From CAILZL01 sp035548495 (GTDB taxonomy: Bacteria; Pseudomonadota; Gammaproteobacteria; Steroidobacterales; Steroidobacteraceae), in NCBI GenBank assembly GCA_035548495.1, contig DASZSV010000072.1, forward strand, positions 1 through 64,000: a stretch of DNA of 64,000 bases, read 5' to 3'. The notes beneath the pieces were generated by a model. That model was not told where the DNA came from. It was given only the letters and a program-made list of their open reading frames with translations, and made no database searches. The number at the start of each line of letters is the position of its first letter. The first letter of the stretch is position 1. The translations under genes were made by a program, and so were the position numbers. Positions 34,147 through 44,104 of the stretch are shown here, piece after piece.

Positions 34147-35313
34147 TCAAGCCCTGTGCGGCATCGATTCGTCGTCGATGACATGTCTTTTGCGATTGCG
34201 GTACTGCGAAGGAGTGATGCCCACCATGCGCTTGAAAAAGCGATGGAAGGCAGACTGGCTGTTAAAGCCGGATCTGTAGGCAATATCCAGAATCGATTCC
34301 CCCGAATCTGCATTCATCAGCAGCCGCTTTGCTTCCTCGATGCGAAAGCCGTTGATGAACTCAAAGAAATTGGAATGGTAGTGCGAGTTGATGATCGTTG
34401 AAACATCGCGCGGCTTCAGTCCTGCACGTTCAGCAAAACGTTCCAGATTGATATTGTTTTCAAGATAGAGTTTCTGCACATGAATGCATTGTTCTATCGC
34501 CGCGACTTTTTCCATCGGCAATTCTGTTTCCGGCTTTGCATCTTTGTCCGCCGGCAGTGTCTTGAGTAATTGACGGGTATTGACCAGGCCAAACACAAAC
34601 AGGGTATTCAGCAGTATGGCGGCGATGTAGTCGCTCGATGCCCCCACAAATTCGTTCGCCTGATCGCTGAGGTAACCGCTCAGCAGATATCCCGCACATG
34701 ACCACAGCCAGTGAACAAAGAATCCGCCCAGTACGATGTCCGCGACCATGAGTTCGCGCTGCGAGATATTTGAATATATCTGCTTCATGTCCTGACGCAG
34801 ACGGTATTCAGCGTGAAGGCAGGCGATGATGTACGTCGCGGGCACGCATTTGAACAATACCCATACGTATTTAACCGCCAGAAGCGTGCTGGCCGGAACG
34901 GTCGGCCAGTCCCGGGGCAGCCAATCCTTTACAGTGATGTTGAATGCCAGTATGACCATTGCGGATGTCAATGCCGGGACCAAATGCAGTGCCTTTGGCC
35001 ATTGCCACAGATTTGTATCGCGGGAAAGCGCATTGAGATAAAGATACAGCGCTGGTCCTTGCAGCAGCAGGCACGTGGCGAGCACCAGCGGTGCAATGTT
35101 GCAGTTTGCAATTGCCAGCGTTTGCAGATAGCTGTTCCAGATAAACAAAGTGCTGGTAAGCGCTCCGGCCATCAGCAAAAACAGAAATGCCAGTATGTGT
35201 CGCGCCAGACGTTGTTTGCCTGGTATCAACCAGAAAAATGCACCTAAAAAAGCTGATTCCAGTATTGAGACAATGATGACGACATCGTGCAGGTTGAGAA
35301 AATGATATTTCAT
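34147..35313 (-). CDS. AraC-family regulator with membrane-spanning N-terminal domain
   Basis: 388 residues. The N-terminal half has about seven hydrophobic helices (residues 10-250), forming an integral-membrane sensor. The C-terminal 110 residues are an AraC DNA-binding domain with two helix-turn-helices (NLERFAERAGLKPRDVSTIIN and ILDIAYRSGFNSQSAFHRFFKRMVG, then TPSQYRN). Such proteins regulate from the inner membrane. The ATG at 35313 (MKYHFLNLHD) is chosen; an in-frame TTG ten codons earlier is possible. Its neighbour, the GH5 cellulase gene on the same strand, is a plausible target, supported only by proximity and a shared 9-mer. Confidence 0.87.
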   Translation of the reverse strand: MKYHFLNLHDVVIIVSILESAFLGAFFWLIPGKQRLARHILAFLFLLMAGALTSTLFIWNSYLQTLAIANCNIAPLVLATCLLLQGPALYLYLNALSRDTNLWQWPKALHLVPALTSAMVILAFNITVKDWLPRDWPTVPASTLLAVKYVWVLFKCVPATYIIACLHAEYRLRQDMKQIYSNISQRELMVADIVLGGFFVHWLWSCAGYLLSGYLSDQANEFVGASSDYIAAILLNTLFVFGLVNTRQLLKTLPADKDAKPETELPMEKVAAIEQCIHVQKLYLENNINLERFAERAGLKPRDVSTIINSHYHSNFFEFINGFRIEEAKRLLMNADSGESILDIAYRSGFNSQSAFHRFFKRMVGITPSQYRNRKRHVIDDESMPHRA

Positions 35314-35480
35314 TATGGTTTTGACTGTTGGCTGTTTGCACAATCAGCGATTACAGCGGCAACTGAAGTGATGCCGATGCATATGACTCGATGGACGCTG
35401 CGCCTTGCCGAATTCACATGATATTAAGTATGCCCGTGGTTGCGATGAATGCTGGTAGCTGGTTCAAGAATTTTATATTT

Positions 35481-35495
35481 TTAACCCGCGGTTAA
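35481..35495. promoter_or_regulatory. Perfect palindrome TTAACC-CGC-GGTTAA upstream of the AraC-type gene
   Basis: TTAACC (35481-35486) and GGTTAA (35490-35495) flank CGC, about 170 bp before the regulator start. The 9-mer CGCGGTTAA recurs inverted at 37649-37657, upstream of the GH5 gene. It may be an operator. The rest of 35344-35660 shows no gene. Confidence 0.4.
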
Positions 35496-35660
35496 CGCAA
35501 TCACGTGCTCTTGCTGTCGAGAAAGCCGTGAAAAGCCGTACGCGCGCAGCCTGCCCGTGCGCGTGGTTAATCAGTAGTTGCTTAACAAGACGTTTTGTTG
35601 TTGAAGTTATTTGCCGGATGCGGGCCGGCGAATGCCAATGAATGCTGGAAATAATATCCC

Positions 35661-35693
35661 GAAAAAAATCCTCCGCGCAAAGCGCGGAGGATT
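35661..35693 (-). terminator. Rho-independent terminator of the GH5 gene
   Basis: On the minus strand a perfect 12-bp stem AATCCTCCGCGC / GCGCGGAGGATT with a TTT loop is followed by a seven-T run (T of the stem included), 31 bp after the GH5 stop codon. Confidence 0.9.
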
Positions 35694-35723
35694 GGTGCGA
35701 GTTCCGGTAACTTCAATGGCGCG

Positions 35724-37568
35724 TCAATTGGCGCCTTGCGTAATGCTGAACCAATTCAGATTCCAGCCGCCGGTTGATGCGCCAATACCAAATCCATGTG
35801 AACCGGCACTGAGCGTGACGTGGACCTTCACAGTGGTCCAGTTCTGCCAGCCACCGGTGCTTGGCACAGTGACAACAGCATATTGTGTTCCGCCGCCTGC
35901 TTCTTCGAAGGAGAATTTGCCGCCGCCGTTCAAACTCGCTACACGGAATGCGATGGTGTATGTTCCTGTTGATGGAATGGTGACTGGTGTGTTGACGTAC
36001 GACAACCAGTCACCCGCATCTATCCAGCCCACATCCAGACCACCGCCAACATCAGTGGTTGTTTCCGTCTGGATGCCGCTCATGTAGCTGTAGTTCTCTG
36101 CTTGCAGAGTTGCCAAAGGCGATGAGCTGCTGTTGCTGTCGATTCTGAACCAGTTGAGATTCCAGCCGCCGACGCTTGAAGCAATGCCCAGCGTCTGTTG
36201 TCCAGCAGGCAGATTGACAACTTGAGTAATCGTTACCCAGGTTTGCCACCCACCTGTTGCCGGCACATTGATGTCACCATAGACAGGATTGCCACCGGCA
36301 TTTTCCAGACGGAGCACTCCACCTCCGTTAAGACTTGCGACGCGATAGGTGATGATATAACTGCCTGCAGCAGGAACATTCACCGAGTAGGTCATCCAGT
36401 CGCCATTGTCGATCCAGCCTACATCCTGACCGCCGCCAGTATCGGTGGTCGTTTCAGTTTGAATGCCACTCATCTGGCAGTAATTTTCCGCCTGAATGGT
36501 GACGCCAACACCGGCGACGTTGCAGTTGCCCGTACTGCCTCCGCCCAGTCCCGGCCAGCCTTGAACAATGCCGCGCACCTCCAAACCTGAAGCTGTCAAT
36601 TGACTGTCGGACCAGCCACCTGTTGTGCTTGCACCGGGAACCAGCGCGCTGGCGCCTTCCGCCTTGTCGTTGATGGACCAGTTGGCATTACTGATGTTAT
36701 GCGCTTTCATGAATGCAACCCAGGCATCGGTGGAGTTGTAATCAACACCACCATCACCTGATGCCTGCACAGTTCCCCACTCGGTTACAAAAAGCGGGAT
36801 GCCTTTGTTCAATGCTGTCTGCGCTTTGTCACGCAACGATTGTCCGTGTGTTGCAGCATAGAAGTGCAGCGTATATGCAATGTTGTGGTAATCAGTGATC
36901 GGATCGTTGGCGGCGACATCCACATCCTGCGACCAGTTGGGTGTGCCCACAACAATCAGATTATCCGGGTCGATGGTGCGGATCGCGCCAATGACTCCTT
37001 CAGCATAGGGCTTGATCGTGCCGCTCCACGACACCGACAAAGGTTCGTTGTAAATTTCATAAATGACATTGTTGTGGCTGCCGTATGTGCGCGCCATGTC
37101 CTGGAAAAATGAAATGGCCTGCGACTCATACTGCTCCGCATGGCTCGAGTGCCAGTCGATAATCACATACATATTGTTGGCAATGGCGGCATCTACAACA
37201 GCTTTCACTCTGGCTTCGTTGCCGGAAGGATCACTCAAATATCCTCCGCTGTCTTCCACGCCCATGGCTGCACGAACAATATTGGAATGCCAGTTGCTCT
37301 TCAGCCAGCCGACAACACTTGCATTGTAAAACTTGTCACCACCCCATCCATCATTACTCCAGAACAGACTGTTGCCGGATACACTTCCTGGTTGACCGCC
37401 AAACATCACCTGATTTCCCTGGGTGCTGACTGGCGCCACATCGGCGTTGGCAGCAGCAACAGCCAGTAACAGCCCGAAGGACATGATCAATGTTGAAAGA
37501 AGAGAACGTCGACGTGATGGATAACCCTTGTGCTTGGCTAACATCACTTTTGAGAGGAATTTATTCAT
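35724..37568 (-). CDS. Secreted GH5 endoglucanase with two CBM6 modules
   Basis: 614 residues. Long signal peptide (SLLSTLIMSFGLLLAVAAANA) after a basic 22-residue N terminus. The GH5 catalytic domain (about 45-335) has the acid/base Glu175 in YEIYNEP and nucleophile Glu263 in LFVTEWG, with VIIDWHSS typical of subfamily GH5_2 cellulases. Two CBM6 modules follow (about 355-480 and 490-612), each starting LQAENY/IQAENY with SGIQTETTTD-GGG-DVGWID and ending GGWNLNWF; they are near-duplicates. A short Ser/Asn linker separates them. It should cut cellulose or beta-glucan outside the cell. It has its own terminator. Confidence 0.95.
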   Translation of the reverse strand: MNKFLSKVMLAKHKGYPSRRRSLLSTLIMSFGLLLAVAAANADVAPVSTQGNQVMFGGQPGSVSGNSLFWSNDGWGGDKFYNASVVGWLKSNWHSNIVRAAMGVEDSGGYLSDPSGNEARVKAVVDAAIANNMYVIIDWHSSHAEQYESQAISFFQDMARTYGSHNNVIYEIYNEPLSVSWSGTIKPYAEGVIGAIRTIDPDNLIVVGTPNWSQDVDVAANDPITDYHNIAYTLHFYAATHGQSLRDKAQTALNKGIPLFVTEWGTVQASGDGGVDYNSTDAWVAFMKAHNISNANWSINDKAEGASALVPGASTTGGWSDSQLTASGLEVRGIVQGWPGLGGGSTGNCNVAGVGVTIQAENYCQMSGIQTETTTDTGGGQDVGWIDNGDWMTYSVNVPAAGSYIITYRVASLNGGGVLRLENAGGNPVYGDINVPATGGWQTWVTITQVVNLPAGQQTLGIASSVGGWNLNWFRIDSNSSSSPLATLQAENYSYMSGIQTETTTDVGGGLDVGWIDAGDWLSYVNTPVTIPSTGTYTIAFRVASLNGGGKFSFEEAGGGTQYAVVTVPSTGGWQNWTTVKVHVTLSAGSHGFGIGASTGGWNLNWFSITQGAN

Positions 37569-37940
37569 GTATTAATTTCCTGATTTCAAAGTGGTTGAGA
37601 ACAAACCAGCTCACGATGTGAGCATGGAATGAGCGGAGTCTGTTAACATTAACCGCGATTGCCAGATTCCGTTTAATGTTGAAAGACCTTCCGGAAAATA
37701 TCCGGTTTCTAAAATACGCGGCCACCCAGATTCATCGTTTACGCAAAGTGACTATGCCTGTTTCCCGGCGGCCTCAGTGATTCCCTGCACGGCATGCAGC
37801 GCGATGACGTTGCACAGACCATCATGCCTTGCGTCTTTCAATTCACCAGTCTTGTTCCATGCCGGTCACTGTGTCATGTTGTTAATCATTAACAATCCGC
37901 GTGTGGGACAATCGACTTATCCCAGGTTCTGATTTTTCGC
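37569..37940. other. Divergent intergenic region between GH5 and MFS genes
   Basis: 372 bp without a convincing gene. It holds TTAACCGCG (37649-37657), matching the inverse of the palindrome upstream of the AraC-type gene, a possible operator for the GH5 gene, and the TTGTTAATCATTAACAA palindrome described separately. Confidence 0.5.
37879..37895. promoter_or_regulatory. Perfect palindrome TTGTTAA-TCA-TTAACAA before the MFS gene
   Basis: A 17-bp perfect inverted repeat 46 bp upstream of the MFS start, in the position of an operator overlapping a promoter. The cognate regulator is unknown. Confidence 0.5.
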
Positions 37941-39161
37941 ATGCAGCCCTCTGTCAGCCGTTTCCGCGTTCTGTATTCACAACCCCGTTTTCGAGCACTG
38001 TTCTATCTGAGCTTCCTGCTGGGCTTTGCGTATTCGTTCGTGCTGCCGTTCATGTCGATGTTCGCCATCAATGAAATCGGCATGAGCAACATGCAGTTCG
38101 GACTGTTCATGACATTGAATGCCGTTGGCGGCGTGGCGATTGGCACGTCGCTGGCGCGCTACTCCGATACTCACTTCAGCCGCCGCAGCATGATGTTGTG
38201 CGGCTCTGTGGCAGGCTGCATCGGTTATGCCAGTTATGCCGGCATTCACAATTTTGTACTGCTGGCGCTGGTGGGTACTTTCATTATCGGACTTTCTACC
38301 ATCACCTTTGCACAGTTGTTTGCGCATGCGCGTGAAGTGCTGAAGACATCCGGCATTAACGAAACTGATCAGGCCTTTTACATGAACGTGTTCCGCATGT
38401 ACTTTTCACTGGCGTGGACCGTTGGACCCGCGGTGTCGGCATGGATGATGGTGAAGTTCTCCGTGCGTGGCGTATTTGTCTGTTCAGCCATCATCTTTCT
38501 GCTGTTTGCTGTGGTGGTCATCCGTCATGTGCCCAGGACGCCGCCGCCGTTTGCCTTGCAGGCGGCGCAGACCATGCGCTCGCGCTGGTGGCTGCTGCGG
38601 CGTACCGACTTGTTTGCGCACCTCGGTGCGTTAACTCTGATATATGCAACCAGCAGTATGTGCATGTCCAATCTGCCGTTGTATATCCTCGATACATTGC
38701 ACGGTACCAAGGCCAACGTCGGTTTCGCCTACAGCATCGCACCGGTATTCGAGCTGCCTCTCATGCTGTACTTCGGATGGCTGGCCACGCGCCGTGATGC
38801 TGCCAGCGTACTGCGCATCGGCGTTTTTATCGGTGTGGCCTACTACGTTGCATTGTCGCTGGTGTCGCAACCGTGGCAGATATATATGTGCCAGTTGCTG
38901 TCGGCAGCAATGGTGGCGGTGGTGTTCGGTCTGGCAATCACCTACTTTCAAAGCCATATGCCGCATCATCCCGGCATTGCCACCAACCTGTATGCCAATG
39001 CCAATCGTATCGGATCAACAGCCGGTTACTTTCTGTTCGGCATTGTGGCGGGGCAGTATGGTTATCACGCAGTGTTTGAAGTGTGCGGATTGTTTGCAGC
39101 AATTGCATTTCTGCTGATGATGGTGCCCGTGAGCGTGCCTGCCGATGAGGCGGTGGCGTGA
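37941..39161 (+). CDS. MFS sugar-efflux-type transporter (SetA/SetB-like)
   Basis: 406 residues with 12 membrane helices. The first helix region YLSFLLGFAYSFVLPFMSMF followed by NEIGMSNMQFGLFMTLNAVGG and the loop SLARYSDTHFSRRSMML fits the sugar efflux transporter family (SetA group) of the major facilitator superfamily. It likely exports small sugars or glycosides; next to a cellulase regulator and enzyme, relief of sugar overload is a plausible role. It converges with the downstream DUF255 gene, 7 bp between stops. Confidence 0.82.
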   Translation: MQPSVSRFRVLYSQPRFRALFYLSFLLGFAYSFVLPFMSMFAINEIGMSNMQFGLFMTLNAVGGVAIGTSLARYSDTHFSRRSMMLCGSVAGCIGYASYAGIHNFVLLALVGTFIIGLSTITFAQLFAHAREVLKTSGINETDQAFYMNVFRMYFSLAWTVGPAVSAWMMVKFSVRGVFVCSAIIFLLFAVVVIRHVPRTPPPFALQAAQTMRSRWWLLRRTDLFAHLGALTLIYATSSMCMSNLPLYILDTLHGTKANVGFAYSIAPVFELPLMLYFGWLATRRDAASVLRIGVFIGVAYYVALSLVSQPWQIYMCQLLSAAMVAVVFGLAITYFQSHMPHHPGIATNLYANANRIGSTAGYFLFGIVAGQYGYHAVFEVCGLFAAIAFLLMMVPVSVPADEAVA

Positions 39162-39168
39162 TGTGTTC

Positions 39169-41250
39169 TCATATTCCCCGTGCCAGCGCAATGAGTGCTT
39201 CCAGTGATTTTACCGGCGCGCTGCAGGCATGACCACGACAGATGTAGGCAAGCGTATCGCCGGAGGATGATTTGCCTGCCAGCGCATCGGGAAGTTTCGC
39301 ATTCAACGGAATGGCAACCATCAGTCGCGATGGTTGATACAGCGTATTGAGTGATTGCTGCCAGCGCGATACTTCATTCGTGTTGCCGCGAATCACAATG
39401 ATCTGCGGCGGCGACAGATATTCCGACAATGCCATCAGCATGCTGGTGTGACCGGAGGGATAACGTTGCACTGCGGGCCATGCCGCACGCAATGTCTGTT
39501 CCGCTGCGTCAAGATAACGCGACTCACCCAGCAGGTAACCCAGTCGCAGCAGACTGCGTGCAGCAATGGCATTGCCCGCAGGCGTGGCATCATCGGAAAA
39601 TGATTTGGGACGATAAATCAGTTGCTCATGATGAGTTGAAGTGAAATAAAAACCGCCGCGCCTGTCGTCCGTAAAATCTTTCAGCAGTGCGTCGGCAAGC
39701 TGCATGGCGAATTGCAGGTCGGCATCCCGCCAGCGGGTTTGCAGTACTTCCAGCGTGGCGTCGAGCAGGTATGCATAATCATCCAGATAGGCAGGAAAGC
39801 GGCTTTGCGAATTCATTTGCACCGCGAACAGTTGTCCGTCCTGCCATGCATGCTCGCGTATTTGATCAAGTGCATTGCAGGCGGCATCGCCTGATCTGGC
39901 ATCATTCAAGCTGCGTGAAGCCATGGCCAGTGCACCGATCGCCAGTGCATTCCATGCAGTCAGTACTTTCTCGTCACGAGCAGGCCACACTCGTTGATTG
40001 CGAATTGCCAGCAATCGCTGCTGCGCATGCTGCACTTCGTGATGAACCTCATCCGGCGTGAGTTGCGTGAGTGTTGCGACTTCATCCATGCTGCGATACG
40101 CATGCAGATGCCAGTAACGATGTTCATGCTCGATAAAGTTGGGTTCGTTGTCCAGTCCATAACGTTGAGCGAACACCCGGTATTCATTTTCCGGCAGCGC
40201 GTTTTCAATTTCTTCCTTGTCCCACACGTAGAACCTGCCTTCCTGACCTTCGGAATCGGCATCGAGCGTTGACCAGAAGGCATGATCCGGTGACTGCATG
40301 TCGCGCAGCAGCCATGCAGCGACCTCGCGTGTAATACGTTTGAACAATGGCTCGCCCGTCGCCGTTGCCGCCTGCGCATAGACGCGCAGCAGCTCTGCAT
40401 TGTCATACAGCATCTTTTCAAAATGCGGAATCATCCAGTAACGATCAACCGAGTAACGAAAGAATCCCCAGCCAAGCTGATCATACATGCCGCCCTCGGC
40501 CATGCGTGTCAATGTCAGTGCGCTCATGAACAATGCGTGCAGGTCGGGTTGTTCATCACCACTGCTTGCATGCCAGTGACGCAACAGGAATTCCAGCGTG
40601 CGGGCATGCGGAAATTTGGGCGCGCCGCCAAAGCCGCCGAACTGCGCATCGAATTGCGCTTCCAGTGTGGCGCGCGCTTCACGAAGCGGCTGATCATTCA
40701 GGTCATCCTCTGCATTGCTGTCCGGTTGCAAGTCGGCAAAAAGTTTTTGCAAGGCCAGATTCTGCTGCTGAATATCCGTGCGCCGTTCCTGATAGAAACG
40801 CGCCACCCGTTGTAACAATTCTGCAAAGCCGGGCAGGCCGTGCCGCGGCACGGGTGGAAAATAAGTGCCGCCAAAAAAAGGCATGTGATCATCATGGGTC
40901 AGGAACATGGTCAATGGCCAGCCGCCGGGACGCTGCGTGAGCACTTGATGCGCAAGCTGGTATATCTTGTCGAGGTCGGGACGTTCTTCGCGATCCACCT
41001 TGATGTTGATGAACAATTCGTTCATCACCGCGGCGATGTGTTCATCTTCAAATGACTCATGCGCCATCACGTGACACCAGTGGCATGCCGAGTAGCCAAT
41101 CGACAGCAGGATGGGCTTGCCGCTGTCACGCGCCAGTTGCAGTGCGGTATCATTCCATGCATGCCAGTGCACCGGATTGGTGGCGTGCTGCAACAAGTAG
41201 GGACTGGTCTCATTGGCCAGCAGATTGCGATGTGATATTGAAGCGGTCAT
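39169..41250 (-). CDS. Thioredoxin-domain DUF255 protein (YyaL/SPATA20 family)
   Basis: 693 residues from the ATG at 41250 (MTASISHRNLLANETSPYLLQHA, the family start). N-terminal thioredoxin-like domain with the CxxC site in GYSACHWCHVMAHESFED, followed by an (alpha/alpha)6-barrel region like N-acylglucosamine epimerases, then a C-terminal domain with YICRGHACSAPV. Members are found from bacteria to man (SPATA20); the reaction is unproven, with redox or sugar-related roles proposed. Confidence 0.93.
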   Translation of the reverse strand: MTASISHRNLLANETSPYLLQHATNPVHWHAWNDTALQLARDSGKPILLSIGYSACHWCHVMAHESFEDEHIAAVMNELFINIKVDREERPDLDKIYQLAHQVLTQRPGGWPLTMFLTHDDHMPFFGGTYFPPVPRHGLPGFAELLQRVARFYQERRTDIQQQNLALQKLFADLQPDSNAEDDLNDQPLREARATLEAQFDAQFGGFGGAPKFPHARTLEFLLRHWHASSGDEQPDLHALFMSALTLTRMAEGGMYDQLGWGFFRYSVDRYWMIPHFEKMLYDNAELLRVYAQAATATGEPLFKRITREVAAWLLRDMQSPDHAFWSTLDADSEGQEGRFYVWDKEEIENALPENEYRVFAQRYGLDNEPNFIEHEHRYWHLHAYRSMDEVATLTQLTPDEVHHEVQHAQQRLLAIRNQRVWPARDEKVLTAWNALAIGALAMASRSLNDARSGDAACNALDQIREHAWQDGQLFAVQMNSQSRFPAYLDDYAYLLDATLEVLQTRWRDADLQFAMQLADALLKDFTDDRRGGFYFTSTHHEQLIYRPKSFSDDATPAGNAIAARSLLRLGYLLGESRYLDAAEQTLRAAWPAVQRYPSGHTSMLMALSEYLSPPQIIVIRGNTNEVSRWQQSLNTLYQPSRLMVAIPLNAKLPDALAGKSSSGDTLAYICRGHACSAPVKSLEALIALARGI

Positions 41251-41346
41251 GCGCAGACTATAACCCAAGTCTGGCAGTTCACGCCCGGTGATTGCCCGGC
41301 GCCGTCCACGAGTACAATCATTCAAGACAATGATAAGGAGGGACTC

Positions 41347-41820
41347 ATGTTTGCGAAATCATCGACCCTGTTATCCGCCGTTGTTGCAACTGCCTTGCTG
41401 TTGATGAGTGTGTCACTGTGCGCTGCTGATGATCCGCGCATGGCCATCCAGGGCAACTGGCTCACCGAACCGCAGGACGGCATTATCCAGATCACCGCCA
41501 ATGCGCAGGGTGTGTATGAAGGACGCATTGTTGGCGGTAACTCGCCGGGCAAGCTCGACAGCAACAATCCCGATCCGGCAAAGCGCACTCTTGTACTGCG
41601 CGGCCAGGTTATCATGCATGACATGAAGTACGATGGTGATGGTCAATGGTCAGGCGGCACCATCTATGATCCCGACAGCGGCAGCACCTACAAGTGCAAA
41701 CTGCAATTACGCGATGACGGCGCCTTGAAAGTGCGCGGCTACATCGGCTTTGCGTTGCTGGGCAGGACGCAGATATGGACGCGTTACACCGGCACGTCGA
41801 TGGATTTACCAAAGCATTGA
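41347..41820 (+). CDS. Periplasmic DUF2147 protein
   Basis: 157 residues with a signal peptide (SAVVATALLLMSVSLCAA). The mature part matches DUF2147: IQGNWLTEPQDGIIQI, EGRIVGG, LVLRGQVIMHDMKYDGDGQWSGGTIYDPDSGSTYKCKL read in consecutive segments, ending FALLGRTQIWTRY. Function unknown; the fold is probably a lipocalin-like barrel in the periplasm. An AAGGAGG sequence precedes the ATG. It diverges from the DUF255 gene. Confidence 0.88.
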   Translation: MFAKSSTLLSAVVATALLLMSVSLCAADDPRMAIQGNWLTEPQDGIIQITANAQGVYEGRIVGGNSPGKLDSNNPDPAKRTLVLRGQVIMHDMKYDGDGQWSGGTIYDPDSGSTYKCKLQLRDDGALKVRGYIGFALLGRTQIWTRYTGTSMDLPKH

Positions 41821-42031
41821 CCGGCGTTGATGTTTGTGTTGTCGCTGGCAATGCTTCATTTCAATATCCATTTTGGTGTAGTGGTTTTCCACGATCAATC
41901 GGTGTACCGACTCTTTTATGCTCTCGGTTCGCGCCGAGTGTGATGTTGATCTGTTTTCACAGGGTAATGTGACACCAACAAAACGCATGAGGGTTGTTTG
42001 TTCTGCATGTGCGTTGATCAAGTCAAGGGCA

Positions 42032-44104
42032 ATGAAACACAATTACCGGCATGTTTCCAGGAAGAATGCAGCAGCGCGTACGCTCAATGACGGGCAGTGC
42101 GTCCTGAACACAGTGCATGAGGCGAAATGCCCCATTGTCTCTCTTATATTAATGACGGCCTGTTTGTCGGCGCCGTTGCCGGCAGCGCATGCAGCCGCCG
42201 CTGAATCCCGCGATCTGTCAGTTAATGCATTGAAAAAGATGAGTCTGGAAGAACTCATGAATATTCAGGTGGTATCGGTGTCGAGAAGTCCGGAGAAATT
42301 GTCCGATGCCACTTCATCGGTGCAGGTGATTACGCGTGAGGATATTCGCCGTGCAGGCGCCACCAGTTTGCCGGAAGCATTGCGTCTGGCGTCCAATCTG
42401 CAGGTGGCGCAAAAAAATTCACATGACTGGGCCATCAGTGCGCGCGGTTTCAACACAGATCTCGCCAATAAACTGCTGGTGATGATTGACGGGCGCACCG
42501 TGTATACACCGCTGTTTTCCGGTGTGTTCTGGAATGCGCAGGATTATCCGCTGGAAGACATTGATCACATCGAAGTGATCAGCGGACCGGGCGGCACACT
42601 GTGGGGCGCCAATGCAGTAAATGGCGTGATCAATATCATTACGCGGCGTGCCAGAGACACGCAGGGTTTGTATCTTGATGCCGGTGGCGGTTCGGGCCTG
42701 CAGGATTTTGCAGATGCACGCTATGGCGGTGCCATCGGTTCGCATGTCAATTATCGCGTGTATGCAAAATACCTTGACCGTGACAGCAATGTGTTTGCCA
42801 ACGGCAGCGATGCCGATGATGCATGGCGCATGGCACAGGGCGGCTTTCGTGCCGATTCGTCGTGGACCGCGGATCGCATCACATGGCAGGGCGATGTTTA
42901 CAGCAACAGCAATGATACCGCACTGGACAATCGCGGCAGAATGCGCGGCGTGAACACACTGGGCCGGTGGTCGCATACGCTTGGCAATGGATCGCAAACA
43001 CGCTTGCAGCTGTACTATGATCACACGCATCTGGATGATCCGCTTGGACCCTATGTCATCAACAATATCACGCTGGCGCCCGCAGGCATCCTGACCGACG
43101 CGCTGGATACTTATGACATCGACTTCCAGCATCATGTGAAACTGATGCAACACCACGATGTGGTGTGGGGACTGGGCTATCGTCACACGCATGATGAAGT
43201 TGGCAACACTGCCGCGCTGGCGTTCTATCCACCGGTACTTGATCAGAGTTTGTACAGCGGATTCATTCAGGATGAAGTGGCACTCAGTAAACAGGTGTCG
43301 GTGACACTGGGAACCAAGCTGGAACACAACGACTACACCGGGTTTGAACTGGAACCCAGCGTACATCTGAAGTGGAACATCAATCCGCAACACATGATGT
43401 GGGGCGCAGTGTCGCGTGCGGTGCGTTCACCATCGCGTGTCGATCGCGACCTGTCCGAACCGGCAGCAGGCCTGGTGGTGTTGAAAGGCAGCAAGGATTT
43501 TGTTTCCGAAACCGTGATGGCGTATGAAGCCGGTTATCGCATGCAGGCCGGGCAGCGTCTGATCGCATCGCTGTCAACCTACTACAATGATTATCAGCAT
43601 GTGCGCAGCACCAGCATCACGCCGGCCACACTGATTCCTTTTTACTTCGCCAACAATCTCAAGGGCTACACCTATGGTGCGGAACTGAGTGGCACCTGGC
43701 AGGCAGCATCGTGGTGGCGATTGCGCTTTGGTTACAGCTATCTGCATGAAAATCTGCGCGTGACGCCGGGGCAATTTGATCTCAGCAATGCACAGAACGA
43801 AACCGCTGATCCCGCCAATCAGGTGATGCTGCGTTCCATGTTTGATCTGCCGCATCAGGTGCAACTGGATGCCGCATTGCGCTGGATCGACACATTGCAT
43901 ATCAACAATGGTCCGGTGCTGGGTGTGGTGCCCAGTTATTTTGAAGCGGATGTGCGTGCCGGCTGGCACATCACCTCCAGACTGGACATTGCGCTGATCG
44001 CGCACAATCTGCTGCATGCACATCATCCCGAGTATGGCTTCCCGGATGCAAACCGCATTGAAGCCACACGCAGCATCATCGGCAAGGTGACGTGGCGTCT
44101 ATGA
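42032..44104 (+). CDS. TonB-dependent receptor heading a signalling operon
   Basis: 690 residues from the ATG at 42032. Signal peptide (IVSLILMTACLSAPLPAAHA), then MSLEELMNIQVVSVSRSPEKLSDATS, a start typical of receptors linked to YfiR/CHASE sensors, then the plug (EDIRRAGATSLPEALRLA, SARGFNTDLANKLLVMIDGR, IEVISGPGGTLWGANAVNG) and barrel ending GKVTWRL. BtuB/CirA-like in size. Its stop overlaps the YfiR-like gene (ATGA), so the receptor and the signalling proteins are translated together, suggesting ligand sensing as well as uptake. Confidence 0.9.
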   Translation: MKHNYRHVSRKNAAARTLNDGQCVLNTVHEAKCPIVSLILMTACLSAPLPAAHAAAAESRDLSVNALKKMSLEELMNIQVVSVSRSPEKLSDATSSVQVITREDIRRAGATSLPEALRLASNLQVAQKNSHDWAISARGFNTDLANKLLVMIDGRTVYTPLFSGVFWNAQDYPLEDIDHIEVISGPGGTLWGANAVNGVINIITRRARDTQGLYLDAGGGSGLQDFADARYGGAIGSHVNYRVYAKYLDRDSNVFANGSDADDAWRMAQGGFRADSSWTADRITWQGDVYSNSNDTALDNRGRMRGVNTLGRWSHTLGNGSQTRLQLYYDHTHLDDPLGPYVINNITLAPAGILTDALDTYDIDFQHHVKLMQHHDVVWGLGYRHTHDEVGNTAALAFYPPVLDQSLYSGFIQDEVALSKQVSVTLGTKLEHNDYTGFELEPSVHLKWNINPQHMMWGAVSRAVRSPSRVDRDLSEPAAGLVVLKGSKDFVSETVMAYEAGYRMQAGQRLIASLSTYYNDYQHVRSTSITPATLIPFYFANNLKGYTYGAELSGTWQAASWWRLRFGYSYLHENLRVTPGQFDLSNAQNETADPANQVMLRSMFDLPHQVQLDAALRWIDTLHINNGPVLGVVPSYFEADVRAGWHITSRLDIALIAHNLLHAHHPEYGFPDANRIEATRSIIGKVTWRL

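Noticed and set aside
33875..34279. A plus-strand open frame across the nasS-AraC gap
   Set aside because: It runs antisense through the end of the AraC-type gene and the HigA remnant, lacks a ribosome-binding site and matches no family.
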